A stretch of 64,000 nt of DNA from Marisediminitalea aggregata. Its GTDB lineage: Bacteria > Pseudomonadota > Gammaproteobacteria > Enterobacterales > Alteromonadaceae. The translations under genes were made by a program, and so were the position numbers. The notes beneath the pieces were generated by a model. That model saw nothing but the letters and a program-made list of their open reading frames with translations. It had not been told where the DNA came from and searched no databases. Numbering within the stretch: position 1 is the first letter of the stretch; each line of letters starts with the position of its first letter. The DNA is taken from positions 310,001-374,000 of the forward strand of contig NZ_FQWD01000001.1 in NCBI RefSeq assembly GCF_900129565.1. Reading direction: 5' to 3'. Positions 16,864 to 26,007 of this stretch are shown piece after piece.

Positions 16864-19854
16864 TTAATAGAACTTGATCGTGGCACCCAGCTGATAGGTC
16901 TGGCCGTATACTTCCTTCTGATACAGGATGTTGCCACCGCTGTATTCGTTACCCTCGAAGTAGCGTAAATCTTCGGCAGACGTCAGGTTGAGTGCATCGA
17001 AATACAACTGTACGTTTTCACTAACATCGTATTTCAGCTTCATGTCTACGCTGGTATAACCGGCCTGATACTGGTCTCCCCAGACTTTACACGCCTTGGC
17101 GTCAGCCAAATCTGCAGATACCGGGCACGAACCAATTTGTTCCAGAATGTCGGAACGGTAGTTGGTAATTAAACGTGCCGAGAATACTTCGTTTTCCCAA
17201 CCCAGCGTCAGGTTAAAGGTTTGGTCAGCCTGATCAGGCAGTGGCACAGAGCCTTGACGTACTGTGCCGTCTAAGCGCGCATCACTATCCAGGAATGTGG
17301 CATTCGACTGAATAAAGAAGCCGTTTTCAAAGTACTGGTTGTAGCTCAGTTCAACACCATACACTTTGGCTTTGTCGCCGTTCAGTGTGATGTTGATTTC
17401 GTCCATTACCAGGTCCTGTGGAATAACGAATTCAGTCACCTGATTCACCGGCAGGCGCACTGGCAGGTCAGCCAGCGACATGGAAATACCGTTTACATCA
17501 ACAATGAAGTTTTCAATGTCTTTGTAGAACAGGCCAATTTCCATAAACAGGTCTTCACTGGCGTACCAGCTCAATGACGCATCGTAGTTAATTGACGTCA
17601 TGGCAGTCAGGTTAGGGTTACCCACATCAAGCGCGTTGTCTGATGCAAGAATGTAGTCCTGTAGCTGACGGATGCTTGCGCCACCTTGTGAATCATCGCA
17701 ATTATCACTGGCCGGTGGGCAAAGTTCGATATCGCTATCGAAGGTCGCATAGCCACGCGCCTGCTTGAACGATGGGCGAGTGAAACTGGTCCACACTGCA
17801 CCACGAACCAGAATATTTTCAGTAGGCTCATAGCGAATATGGGCACTAGGGAAGAATTCACTGTATTTAATGGAAGCCTCTGGCAGTGGAATTGCAATAT
17901 CCAGGCTACCGTTCCCTGCACCATTGAACTCAAAGTCATCGTTTTCCAACGACATAAAACCCGTGGATGCAAACTCGGTTTCTACCCAGCGCACACCGGT
18001 AATCAATGTGGCGTCCATTCCCAATGGAATTTCGGTCATGGCGTACAGCGCTTTGGTGTCTTCATTTATGGTGTAGTCGCCTTTAGTACTTTCAATCGAC
18101 TCTTCACCATTGGTTGCGCTCTCCACTGTTTGACGAGTGACATCTACCATGGCATCTACCGTGGCAGCACTCTCAAACGGGTACTGGAAATCGCTGTTAG
18201 CCGGAATGGCACTGGGGTAATCAGCCAGGCTGGAATTCACCACATCGATACACGCTTGATCGTCATTACAATCGTCTGCTGATGGGTCAAAGCTCCAACG
18301 GTTTTTGTCGCGCTCGTGGAATCGCTGCGTGAACAAGCCACCTACTTTGACATAGTTGATGTAATCGCTGTACACGTCTTTGCGCAAATTGAACTGGAAG
18401 CTTTCCAAATCATCAGTGCGTACGCCGCCTTCAAGGAACAGGTTGTCAAAGGCGAAGCTACTTAGATCGCTGGCATCACCTCGACCTGAGCTACCAAACA
18501 TGTCGTCGGTGTAGTCCAGTCCTGCGAAAGCAGCCGCTTCTTCAGGACTCATTACTCGCGCGTTAATGGTATTGCGCAAGCCCTGGCCATAAACTATCAA
18601 ATCCCGCTCACGGAATTGCACACGGCGGTCGCCTCGCGAGTCTTCCTCAGACTTTGAGCGCGCGTATTCATAATCCAGGATCCAGGTTTTATCGAACGTA
18701 TTTCTTCCACCCACGCTGAACGTGGTGGTTTCGTTGGTACTTTCCTGAATAAAGTGCTGATGGAATACATCGATGTCAGACAGAATAAATTCCTTTGTCT
18801 GATCGTTTACGTAAATGATTTCGTCGTTGCCAAATGAACCCGCATCCTGGAAGTCGTAGAACTCACGCAGTGCAAAGTCACCATCTTCGTATTTCGTATA
18901 GGTGCCTTTTACATAGTAATAGGCATCATCTGAAGGCTTGTATTCTACGTTCAATGCACCTGCGGTACGGGTACGGTCAGCAATTTCACGGCGCATTTCA
19001 AGTTGCGCAGGCCCCAGAATTTCCGGACCAAGGTTATCCGCTGCAATATCTTCGTCGGTTAGTGGAAAGTCCGCACGATAGAATTTCATTTCGTTAGTGC
19101 TGTGGTGGCGAGTTTCGTCGATCAACGTTTCTCGGTCTTCATAAGAGAACGCGTAGCCGATACCAATTTTGTCACCCATCAGAAGTTCAGTCCCGTTCAG
19201 GCTGAAACGAGGAGAATGAGACTCGCGTAACTCATTGTACGCATCCTGAATTTTCAGGTTGAGCGTTTCCTTACCACGGTCAAAGGCCGAAATGGCTTTA
19301 ACGTTAACGGTACCACCAATTGAATTGAGGTTCTGATCGGGTGTTAACGACTTCAGTACTTCAATAGTACCCAGCAAATCTGCAGGTAATGCATCCAGAC
19401 TGACCGCCCGGTCTTCACCCGCGCCGGCCATTTCTGCACCGTTCATGTTGACGGTAACGAAGCTTGGGCCTAACCCGCGCACGGCTACAAACTTACCTTC
19501 ACCTTCGCTTCGCTGTAATGTTACGCCAGGCAGGCGACGCAGAGACTCTGCCACGTTCTGGTCTACAAAGTTACCCAATTCATCGGTAGAAATCACCGAG
19601 CTGAATCCATCCTTCATACGTTCCAAATCACGGGCTTTCAGATCTGCTGTTTTTACACCTTTAACCTGAATAATTTCCAGATCCTGCTGCTCGTTGTTCT
19701 GTTGTGCTTGTTGAGCTTCAGCATCGGTTTGCGCTGGTTGTTGCGCAGTGGCATTGGCTTTTTCTTGTTCGGCTGGCGTCGAAACTTGTTGTGCGTAAAC
19801 GGGCAAACTGAATGCCAGACAGGCCATTACCGCGTTTAACTTAAATGTTCTCAT
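16864..19854 (-). CDS. Large TonB-dependent receptor, probable pectin-oligosaccharide importer
   Basis: The 996-residue protein starts at ATG 19854 (an upstream GTG at 19872 is less likely). After a signal peptide (to about PVYAQQ) comes a Gln/Ala-rich linker, then the plug: DLEIIQVKG, DQNVAESLRRLPGVTLQRSE, VRGLGP and GGTVNVK. The long barrel ends in Phe-Tyr. The plug style fits the Xanthomonas/Caulobacter polysaccharide-receptor subfamily (TIGR01782). The pectin methylesterase/lyase lipoprotein lies directly downstream on the same strand and a pectate lyase directly upstream, so oligogalacturonides are the likely cargo. A LacI-type palindrome about 100 bp upstream of the start is shared with the pectate lyase gene. 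In the gap to the pectinase, TGAGGCA / TGCCTCA (16840-16854) can form a small hairpin without a T-run. Confidence 0.87.
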   Translation of the reverse strand: MRTFKLNAVMACLAFSLPVYAQQVSTPAEQEKANATAQQPAQTDAEAQQAQQNNEQQDLEIIQVKGVKTADLKARDLERMKDGFSSVISTDELGNFVDQNVAESLRRLPGVTLQRSEGEGKFVAVRGLGPSFVTVNMNGAEMAGAGEDRAVSLDALPADLLGTIEVLKSLTPDQNLNSIGGTVNVKAISAFDRGKETLNLKIQDAYNELRESHSPRFSLNGTELLMGDKIGIGYAFSYEDRETLIDETRHHSTNEMKFYRADFPLTDEDIAADNLGPEILGPAQLEMRREIADRTRTAGALNVEYKPSDDAYYYVKGTYTKYEDGDFALREFYDFQDAGSFGNDEIIYVNDQTKEFILSDIDVFHQHFIQESTNETTTFSVGGRNTFDKTWILDYEYARSKSEEDSRGDRRVQFRERDLIVYGQGLRNTINARVMSPEEAAAFAGLDYTDDMFGSSGRGDASDLSSFAFDNLFLEGGVRTDDLESFQFNLRKDVYSDYINYVKVGGLFTQRFHERDKNRWSFDPSADDCNDDQACIDVVNSSLADYPSAIPANSDFQYPFESAATVDAMVDVTRQTVESATNGEESIESTKGDYTINEDTKALYAMTEIPLGMDATLITGVRWVETEFASTGFMSLENDDFEFNGAGNGSLDIAIPLPEASIKYSEFFPSAHIRYEPTENILVRGAVWTSFTRPSFKQARGYATFDSDIELCPPASDNCDDSQGGASIRQLQDYILASDNALDVGNPNLTAMTSINYDASLSWYASEDLFMEIGLFYKDIENFIVDVNGISMSLADLPVRLPVNQVTEFVIPQDLVMDEINITLNGDKAKVYGVELSYNQYFENGFFIQSNATFLDSDARLDGTVRQGSVPLPDQADQTFNLTLGWENEVFSARLITNYRSDILEQIGSCPVSADLADAKACKVWGDQYQAGYTSVDMKLKYDVSENVQLYFDALNLTSAEDLRYFEGNEYSGGNILYQKEVYGQTYQLGATIKFY

Positions 19855-19952
19855 GATCCTTTCTCCAGACACGAGCCTCAGGGCTGGTGTTGATGAGTGG
19901 CGATATAATTTTTTCTAATGGCACGTACAACAGGTATAACACACCAAACCAG

Positions 19953-19966
19953 TGCCACCGGTGGCA
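19953..19966. promoter_or_regulatory. LacI-type operator upstream of the pectin TonB receptor
   Basis: TGCCACCGGTGGCA is a perfect 14-bp palindrome with the central CG typical of LacI-family operators. It lies about 100 bp upstream of the receptor ATG. A 13-of-14 copy precedes the pectate lyase gene (21471-21484). No LacI-family gene is present in the window. Confidence 0.6.
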
Positions 19967-20139
19967 ATATATCGCCATTCCAACACGAGATCAACATTTT
20001 ATTAACAGAAATAACACTGGCGGGGAAAGAAAACATAACAGTAGAACAAGATAGGGTAAACGCTCGCGAATTAGCGTAGAAATGAAGTAGCTGCGGTTAC
20101 TCTGCAGAGATTGAACGGCTAAACAGAGTAATCAGCGTA

Positions 20140-21408
20140 TTATTGTGCCCCAGCGCTAAACTCCTTGGCATAATCTGCCCAACCGCCGGCACTCAGTACA
20201 GTGAGCTCAGTATTGATTAAACCATTCCCAAACGTCGGTTCACCCCGTCGAATCTCACTTAACAAACGTGTATCGACAGAGTCCTGGAATTCGCCCCCGG
20301 CATTCCTGTTAGCCCCTACGTCGCCTTTGATTATCAACAAATCATAGGCCTCTTTAGGCGATAGCGTAGTGCTATCTGGCTGTTCAAAAGGTATATTTAC
20401 GAGGGTTGAGGCATACACGGCTTCAACCGCTTCGGCAGACAGTTTTTTCTGGTTTTTCACCGACAAGCCCAAGCGATTATTCTCTGTGGCATCAGGTCTT
20501 CCGTCTATTTCATTACCTGCGATAAACGCCTGGGTGCCAGGTAATTCGGGCTTTGCCCAGAATTGGAAAAAATGTTTGGCCTCCGATGCCGGACCTGGCT
20601 TGTAAAAGTTATTGATAAGGTTGAATTTTCCGCCTTCTGCTCCATAACCACTGTTGTCGCCCCAGTTGTAAAAGACGTTATTGCGGATATCCACCAGCGT
20701 TTCAGATTGCGGGTACGGCGGCTTTAGCCTGTAGCCATTAATGCGCGGGTTTCGACTGTCGTGATGAACAATTACATTGCGGATAAAGCTCGCTTTAGCA
20801 CCTCCCCAGATGCCACCATAGCCATGACTGCCTTTGTGGTGGCCGGCTTCCTTCAGGCTTTCAGAAATAATCGAGTTTTGCAGGGTAAATCGCTGATTAT
20901 TATAAAAAGATGCTACTTCGTCATTTGCCCAACTTAAAGAGCAATGATCGATAATGATGTCCTGTCTGCCGCGCGCATTCAGCGCATCGCCCTCGCCTTG
21001 TTTAACACCAGGTCTGAAGCGCAAATAACGGATGATGACCTGATTGGCTTTAATGGATGTTTGAGCGCCGGCAATAACAATCCCGTAGGGTGATGTCTGT
21101 CCGTTAATTGTGATGTGGTCCCGGGTGATTTCCAGCACATCCTTCAGATGAATCACACCCGACACAGCAAACTCAACAATGCGCGCACCTTTCTGCTTTA
21201 CCGCATGGCGTAGTGTACCTGGCTCCGGATGTTCAGGGTTGTCGTCCAGCGACGTAACAACATAGGTTATGCCACCTCGCCCGCCTTGCGTGTATTGGCC
21301 AAAGCCAACAGCACCCTCAAAGGCTTTTTCGAGACTTGCACCATGCGCCTGGGAGTAGAAAAGTAGCCCACAAAAAAACGCAATAATAAACGAGACCGGC
21401 TTAGCCAT
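20140..21408 (-). CDS. Secreted pectate lyase (PL1 family)
   Basis: The 422-residue protein has a signal peptide (about residues 1-25, ending AHGAS). FEGAVGFGQYTQGGRGG, the repeated beta-helix blocks, IIIDHCSLSWANDE and the Arg-containing segment NPRINGYR are those of PL1 pectate lyases of the type common in marine Bacteroidetes and Alteromonadales. It cleaves polygalacturonate by calcium-dependent beta-elimination. ATG 21408 lies five bases after AAGGTGG; an upstream GTG at 21417 is the alternative. It sits upstream of and parallel to the pectin receptor and shares its palindromic operator, so the genes are probably co-regulated from separate promoters. It has only the lyase domain, unlike the multimodular pectinase. 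Confidence 0.85.
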   Translation of the reverse strand: MAKPVSFIIAFFCGLLFYSQAHGASLEKAFEGAVGFGQYTQGGRGGITYVVTSLDDNPEHPEPGTLRHAVKQKGARIVEFAVSGVIHLKDVLEITRDHITINGQTSPYGIVIAGAQTSIKANQVIIRYLRFRPGVKQGEGDALNARGRQDIIIDHCSLSWANDEVASFYNNQRFTLQNSIISESLKEAGHHKGSHGYGGIWGGAKASFIRNVIVHHDSRNPRINGYRLKPPYPQSETLVDIRNNVFYNWGDNSGYGAEGGKFNLINNFYKPGPASEAKHFFQFWAKPELPGTQAFIAGNEIDGRPDATENNRLGLSVKNQKKLSAEAVEAVYASTLVNIPFEQPDSTTLSPKEAYDLLIIKGDVGANRNAGGEFQDSVDTRLLSEIRRGEPTFGNGLINTELTVLSAGGWADYAKEFSAGAQ

Positions 21409-21470
21409 ATGAACCACCTTACCAATATTTGCATCGTAAACCGGCAGACTAATTGTAAAATTATTATTTA

Positions 21471-21484
21471 TGCCACCGGTAGCA
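21471..21484. promoter_or_regulatory. LacI-type operator upstream of the pectate lyase gene
   Basis: TGCCACCGGTAGCA differs in one base from the perfect palindrome before the TonB receptor (19953-19966). It lies 63 bp upstream of the lyase ATG. Confidence 0.55.
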
Positions 21485-21567
21485 TTACAATCAAAAATAC
21501 ACCATGATGATTGTTTTTACAACCTGCTAACCATTTTCACAATTTAACAGCATTTATTGGAGAAGGG

Positions 21568-22335
21568 TTAGTATTGTGTTGGGATGATCCGGCAGGGTAC
21601 GTCCTCAAACACCGCCCGCAATGCGGCGTTATACACGCTGCAAACCAAATACCCCAGTTCGGCAGATGCCAGAAACGGATAACGCCCGAATATTTCAATT
21701 TTGTCTTGGGTAGCGAGTACAACTGACTCGCTTGAGCGCGACGCAACCACCTGTTTAAATTCAGCGTCCTGATAATGATTAGCACAAAATCCGTCCTTGG
21801 ATGACCAGGCACAAATTCCCAGAAAACACAGGTCAAAGTGAAAGCGTTTAAGCGACTGAATAGCCACGTTATCGACAGCGCCGCCGACCATAGGGTCCAG
21901 CTCTCCGCCAATTTGAATGGTATGAATCGACTTTTGTTCCAGCAGACGCAAAGCAATTAACGGACTATTGGTCACCACAGTAAGCTGTTTATCAGTGGGT
22001 AACATGCCAGCCAGAATCAAATTGGTGCTCGAGGCATCAAGAAAAATCAGTTGGTTCTCTTTTATCAAAGACAGTGCTTTAGTCGCGAGCTGCTGTTTTT
22101 CATCGCTATTGCGCTGTAACCGTTCCTGCTGAGTCCCCGACGGTGGCGCATAGGACATGGCCCCACCGTGAATGCGTTTACAGAAGCCTTGCTCAGCCAA
22201 ATGCCTGAGATCGCGACGAATGGTCGCTTCGGTTGTGCCCAGACACTCCGCTAACTCAGAGGCCATGACTTTGTTCTGGGTTCGCAGTTGCTCAATAATG
22301 TATTGATGCCTTTCTTCGGGCGAATACTTCTCCAC
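21568..22335 (-). CDS. DeoR/GlpR-family transcriptional regulator
   Basis: The 255-residue protein has an N-terminal helix-turn-helix (about 20-55; ASELAECLGTTEATIRRDLR is the DeoR signature) and a C-terminal sugar-phosphate sensing domain (DeoRC) with FLDASSTN and VVTNS. Such proteins usually repress sugar-catabolic genes and are released by a phosphorylated sugar. GTG 22335 is chosen because AAGG lies eight bases upstream; TTG 22341 is too close to it. It is divergent from an MFS transporter, the likely target. A role in pectin use is possible from position only, and the pectin-gene palindromes are LacI-like rather than DeoR-like. Confidence 0.85.
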   Translation of the reverse strand: MEKYSPEERHQYIIEQLRTQNKVMASELAECLGTTEATIRRDLRHLAEQGFCKRIHGGAMSYAPPSGTQQERLQRNSDEKQQLATKALSLIKENQLIFLDASSTNLILAGMLPTDKQLTVVTNSPLIALRLLEQKSIHTIQIGGELDPMVGGAVDNVAIQSLKRFHFDLCFLGICAWSSKDGFCANHYQDAEFKQVVASRSSESVVLATQDKIEIFGRYPFLASAELGYLVCSVYNAALRAVFEDVPCRIIPTQY

Positions 22336-22404
22336 ACTCAACGCCTTTTCGTGTTTTATGGATTATTGTGAATCACTATATTACACGAGCTAATATGAAA
22401 TGTT

Positions 22405-22440
22405 CATTTGTTTTTATTTTTGTCTGCTTTTGTTTATTTA
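22405..22440. promoter_or_regulatory. T-rich repeated region in the DeoR/MFS divergent promoter
   Basis: The stretch holds several imperfect copies of TTTTTGT/TTTTGTTT, as in many DeoR-family operators, which are direct repeats of such motifs. It is the likely autoregulatory site, inferred from position and composition only. Confidence 0.3.
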
Positions 22441-22502
22441 AGCAAAAATAACCGTTATGATATCGTTTACCATAACAATTTTGACAATAAGTTCAGTGCC
22501 TG

Positions 22503-23642
22503 ATGGACAATACGGTCTCAAATAACACCCCCAAAACACGCTCTGCCACACGCGTCATGTTTTTAAGTGCGGGAATGATCACTGCTGCATGGGCTTCAAT
22601 CATTCCTTTCGTTAAATACAACGTGCAAATCAGCGACGGCGTGATTGGTGGGTTATTGCTATGCCTGGGTGCAGGCGCTTTAGCAGGCATGCCGTTGGCC
22701 GGTGTGTGCTCAGACCGATTTGGTTGTAAGCCAATTCTGATAACCTCAGTAATTAGCTTCGCACTGCTGTTTATTCTCATTCCACTGATGACGACTGTGC
22801 CAGCCTTAGCGTTTGTGTTGTTTCTGTTTGGGATGAGTATCGGGCTCACAGACTGTGCAATGAATTTACAAGCCGTTGTCGTTGAAAAAGCGTCAGACAA
22901 ACCGTTGATGTCAGGGTTTCACGGATTTTATAGTCTGGGTGGAATGGTTGGCGCCTTGGTGATGACTGTGCAGTTATCAATGGATGTGCCGGTACTTACA
23001 GCTTGTCTTGTTACCTCGGCATTGGTGTTCGGATTATTGCTATACAGTCAAAGTGGGTTGCTACGTAATGCACAAGGCACATCTGGCCCGCTGATCATTA
23101 TGCCCCGCAGTGTCGTGGTGCTGATTGGCGTAGTCTGCAGCATTCTGTTCTTGTCGGAAGGCACGGTATTGGACTGGAGCGGTATTTACCTCGCTGAGTT
23201 TCTGCATGTAGACACGTCGAAAGCCGGTTTAGGTGTAGCCAGTTTCTCGATAGCCATGACAATAGGCCGTTTGACTGGAGACAGTATTGTGTCGTCGCTG
23301 GGTCCGAGAAAGGTCATTAACGCGGGGGCGCTGACAGCTATCTCTGGATTTCTGATTACCTTGCATACAGACATGTGGCAGCTGGCGCTTTTCGGTTACG
23401 CATTGATTGGCTTTGGCTGCGCCAATATTGTTCCTATTATGTTTTCTGCGACCGGCAAGCAGGATGTTATGCCTGAATCGATGGCTGTAACAGCGGTATC
23501 GACATTAGGCTATGCCGGTGTGCTCGCTGGGCCTGCGCTGGTTGGCTTTGGCGCAGAAGTGTCAAGCTTGCCTGTATCTCTGCACGCTGTTGTAGGCCTG
23601 ATGATTATCGCGTTACTGGTTAGCCTGAAAATTCGCGTGTAA
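22503..23642 (+). CDS. MFS transporter, YbjJ-like
   Basis: The 379-residue protein has about 12 hydrophobic segments. The MFS loop 2-3 signature is present as GVCSDRFGCKP (about residues 67-77), and the first half ends with GMSIGLTDCAMNLQA, typical of the YbjJ/FucP-like subgroup. It is divergent from a DeoR-type repressor, a common pairing for sugar or polyol uptake. The substrate is unknown. No strong ribosome binding site is visible before the ATG. A weak GAGCCG / CGGCTC hairpin (23668-23688) lies after the stop codon. Confidence 0.8.
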   Translation: MDNTVSNNTPKTRSATRVMFLSAGMITAAWASIIPFVKYNVQISDGVIGGLLLCLGAGALAGMPLAGVCSDRFGCKPILITSVISFALLFILIPLMTTVPALAFVLFLFGMSIGLTDCAMNLQAVVVEKASDKPLMSGFHGFYSLGGMVGALVMTVQLSMDVPVLTACLVTSALVFGLLLYSQSGLLRNAQGTSGPLIIMPRSVVVLIGVVCSILFLSEGTVLDWSGIYLAEFLHVDTSKAGLGVASFSIAMTIGRLTGDSIVSSLGPRKVINAGALTAISGFLITLHTDMWQLALFGYALIGFGCANIVPIMFSATGKQDVMPESMAVTAVSTLGYAGVLAGPALVGFGAEVSSLPVSLHAVVGLMIIALLVSLKIRV

Positions 23643-23810
23643 TAGCAACACTGACAACGATTACCCCGAGCCGTATAGTAAGCGGCTCACTGCAAACAAT
23701 GACTGGGAAATAGCGCACACTATTTCGCACACAATCTGACTTTATCAACTCACCCACGACTTTTTTGTCATTCTGAAAAACCACAACGAGCTAGCAATGT
23801 GCACCAATAT

Positions 23811-23825
23811 TGTTATAGTATAACA
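23811..23825. promoter_or_regulatory. Zur box upstream of the ABC-2/TonB-receptor operon
   Basis: TGTTATAGTATAACA is a perfect palindrome around a central G and matches the gammaproteobacterial Zur core GTTATANTATAAC. It ends 29 bp before the first ATG. A possible -10 element (TATAGT, 23814-23819) lies inside it. Confidence 0.85.
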
Positions 23826-23854
23826 TAACACAAACAATCAGGTATTACGCAAAC

Positions 23855-24577
23855 ATGTCCGACGTTGTTATTCAGGCAACGAATTTATCCGTTGATGTTC
23901 AGTCCAAACAAATCCTTAAAAACATTTCTTTCCAGGTCCTTAAAGGCGAAGTGCTGGCGCTATTGGGCGGTAATGGTGCAGGTAAATCTACGACCATCAA
24001 AACGTTTTTGGGACTAATGAAGCCCACATCAGGGGACGTTTCTCTGGTAGGTGTCAGTGTGCCAACCAATCCGGATGTAGTGCGTAAGCAGGTCGCTTAT
24101 TTACCTGAGTCGGTAATGCTCTACGGCCACCTGACTGCCATAGAAAATATCCGTTACTTTTTGTCACTTTCCGGTAAGCAAAAAAGCGATGAAGACATCG
24201 CTGTTTCGCTTAAGCGTGTTGCACTGCAATCGTCGTCGTGGCATCAGCCACTAAGTGGCTACTCAAAAGGCATGCGACAAAAAACAGCCATTGCGCTCGC
24301 GCTGTTGCGGGACGCACCAATTCTATTTCTGGACGAGCCCACGTCAGGTTTGGATCCGGTCGCCATCGATGAATTTAACCGGCTGATTAATCAGTTGGCT
24401 AGCCAGGGCGCGACCATCCTTATGGTGACGCATGATGTTTACGGCGCTTGTCATGTTGCCAACCGTATTGGCCTACTTCGCGATGGCGAACTCGTGGGCA
24501 TGTTCGACGCTCCCGCCGAAGGCAATATTGACTCCGAGGTTGTGCACAAAGCGTTTTCCCAAGGGAGCGAGGCATGA
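23855..24577 (+). CDS. ABC transporter ATP-binding protein of a Zur-controlled ABC-2 system
   Basis: The 240-residue ATPase shows Walker A (GGNGAGKST, about 38-46), the signature motif (LSGYSKGMRQK), Walker B (ILFLDEP) and the switch His (MVTHD). It resembles the NosF/CcmA class that powers ABC-2 permeases. Its stop overlaps the start of the first permease by four bases (ATGA). A perfect Zur box lies just upstream, so it should be made under zinc limitation. No periplasmic binding protein is encoded with it, which argues against an ordinary importer. Confidence 0.85.
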   Translation: MSDVVIQATNLSVDVQSKQILKNISFQVLKGEVLALLGGNGAGKSTTIKTFLGLMKPTSGDVSLVGVSVPTNPDVVRKQVAYLPESVMLYGHLTAIENIRYFLSLSGKQKSDEDIAVSLKRVALQSSSWHQPLSGYSKGMRQKTAIALALLRDAPILFLDEPTSGLDPVAIDEFNRLINQLASQGATILMVTHDVYGACHVANRIGLLRDGELVGMFDAPAEGNIDSEVVHKAFSQGSEA

Positions 24578-26007
24578 GTAACACAGTGCTCACTGTTGCC
24601 CGTGACGAATGGCGTTACTGGCAACGTTCCCGTCTGGCACAGTCTGTCGTCATTCTGGCCTTTTTGCTGGCAATTGCCTCAGTGTGGGTAACCCATACTT
24701 CGGTAAGTCACTCCATTGACCAACGCCAGCATCAGCAAGCCGAATCAGAAGCCGTTTTTGAAGCACAGCCCGACCGTCACCCACACAGAATGGTGCATTA
24801 CGGGCACTATCTGTTCCGCTCACCGCCGCCGCTGGGCTCGTTGGACCCCGGCATAGATGCCTTTACCGGCAATGCGATTTTTCTGGAAGGGCATCGTCAG
24901 AATGGTGCCACGTTCGCGGATCGAAAACAGGCCAGTGGCTTAACCTGGCTGGCTAAGCTCACGCCCGCGTTCGTTATGCAGGTATTAACCCCGTTGTTGA
25001 TGATAGTCATAGGCTTTGGTGTTATGACCCGTGAACGGGAAGCCGGCACCTTGGAGTTTCTTAAAGTCCAGGGCGTTTCACCTTTCGTTATGTTAGCCGG
25101 TAAAGGTATTGCGTTAGCCGGGGCTGGCATGCTGATACTCCTTCCGTTGTTCCTTGGCGTCTGTCTGACTTTACTGGATGGCGCAGCTGTAGTACCCGCT
25201 CTGGCGTTTTTGGCGAGCTACGTTATATATATGGCGGTCTGGATTGGCATTGTGTTGCTGGTCTCTACGCTTGCCAGCTCTAACAGCAGCAGTTTCGGCA
25301 GTCTCGTCGTTGTATGGATTGCACTTTGTCTTATTGTGCCCCGAATCGCCAGCAACACCGCCGGTGTACTAGTCCATTCTCCCGGCAAGCTTGAAACCGA
25401 TTTCGCCGTGTTGAAACAACTCCGGGAAATGGGCGACGGACACAATGCTAACGATCCGGCTTTTAAGGCATTAAAAGACAACCTGCTGGCCAAATACAAG
25501 GTCGACAGCGTTGAGGCACTGCCCATTAATTTCAGAGGGATTGTTGCGCAACAATCGGAGGCCGATTTAACCAAGGTACTCAACGACTTCGCTGAACAGC
25601 AAATGACTCAACAGGCAGACCAGGCTGCTATTGCGAGGCAGTTTGGATGGCTCTCCCCCATGATTGCGATTCAAAACGCTTCCATGAAGCTGGCTGGTAC
25701 CGACCTGGAAAACTACCATCGCTTCCTGCGCGAAGCAGAGAACGTGCGCTTTGACTTCGTTCAATCGTTAAACAAGCTTCACGCCGAAGGTATGACGCTT
25801 GAGCAGGATGCCAATAAATATAAAAGCCAGGCGGCCAAAAAAGCCGCGACGGTGAGTGCCGACAACTGGCAAATACTGAACGATTTTCACTTTACCCCGC
25901 TACCACCAACTCAGCGGTTTGCCAACAGTTTGCTGGCTATGACACAACTTGTCATATCGCTTGCTGTGGTATTCGGCGTCATTTTTTATGCAGGTAGACG
26001 AGTATGA
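24574..26007 (+). CDS. ABC-2 type permease (DUF3526-like), first subunit
   Basis: The 477-residue protein has one N-terminal membrane helix (about 22-40), a periplasmic stretch rich in His and Gln (about 45-125), then about five helices. The cytoplasmic turn VMTREREAGTLEFLKVQG is the coupling motif of ABC-2/NosY-like permeases. A large soluble insert (about 265-440) precedes the last helix. Overlaps of four bases with the ATPase before it and the second permease after it show tight coupling. DUF3526-type permeases are poorly characterised. In this Zur-controlled operon with a TonB receptor, a role in moving a metallophore or in zinc handling is an inference. Confidence 0.78.
   Translation: MSNTVLTVARDEWRYWQRSRLAQSVVILAFLLAIASVWVTHTSVSHSIDQRQHQQAESEAVFEAQPDRHPHRMVHYGHYLFRSPPPLGSLDPGIDAFTGNAIFLEGHRQNGATFADRKQASGLTWLAKLTPAFVMQVLTPLLMIVIGFGVMTREREAGTLEFLKVQGVSPFVMLAGKGIALAGAGMLILLPLFLGVCLTLLDGAAVVPALAFLASYVIYMAVWIGIVLLVSTLASSNSSSFGSLVVVWIALCLIVPRIASNTAGVLVHSPGKLETDFAVLKQLREMGDGHNANDPAFKALKDNLLAKYKVDSVEALPINFRGIVAQQSEADLTKVLNDFAEQQMTQQADQAAIARQFGWLSPMIAIQNASMKLAGTDLENYHRFLREAENVRFDFVQSLNKLHAEGMTLEQDANKYKSQAAKKAATVSADNWQILNDFHFTPLPPTQRFANSLLAMTQLVISLAVVFGVIFYAGRRV

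Noticed and set aside
17839..18282. A 147-codon plus-strand frame inside the pectin TonB receptor
   Set aside because: It overlaps the receptor fully and has no ribosome binding site or recognisable features.
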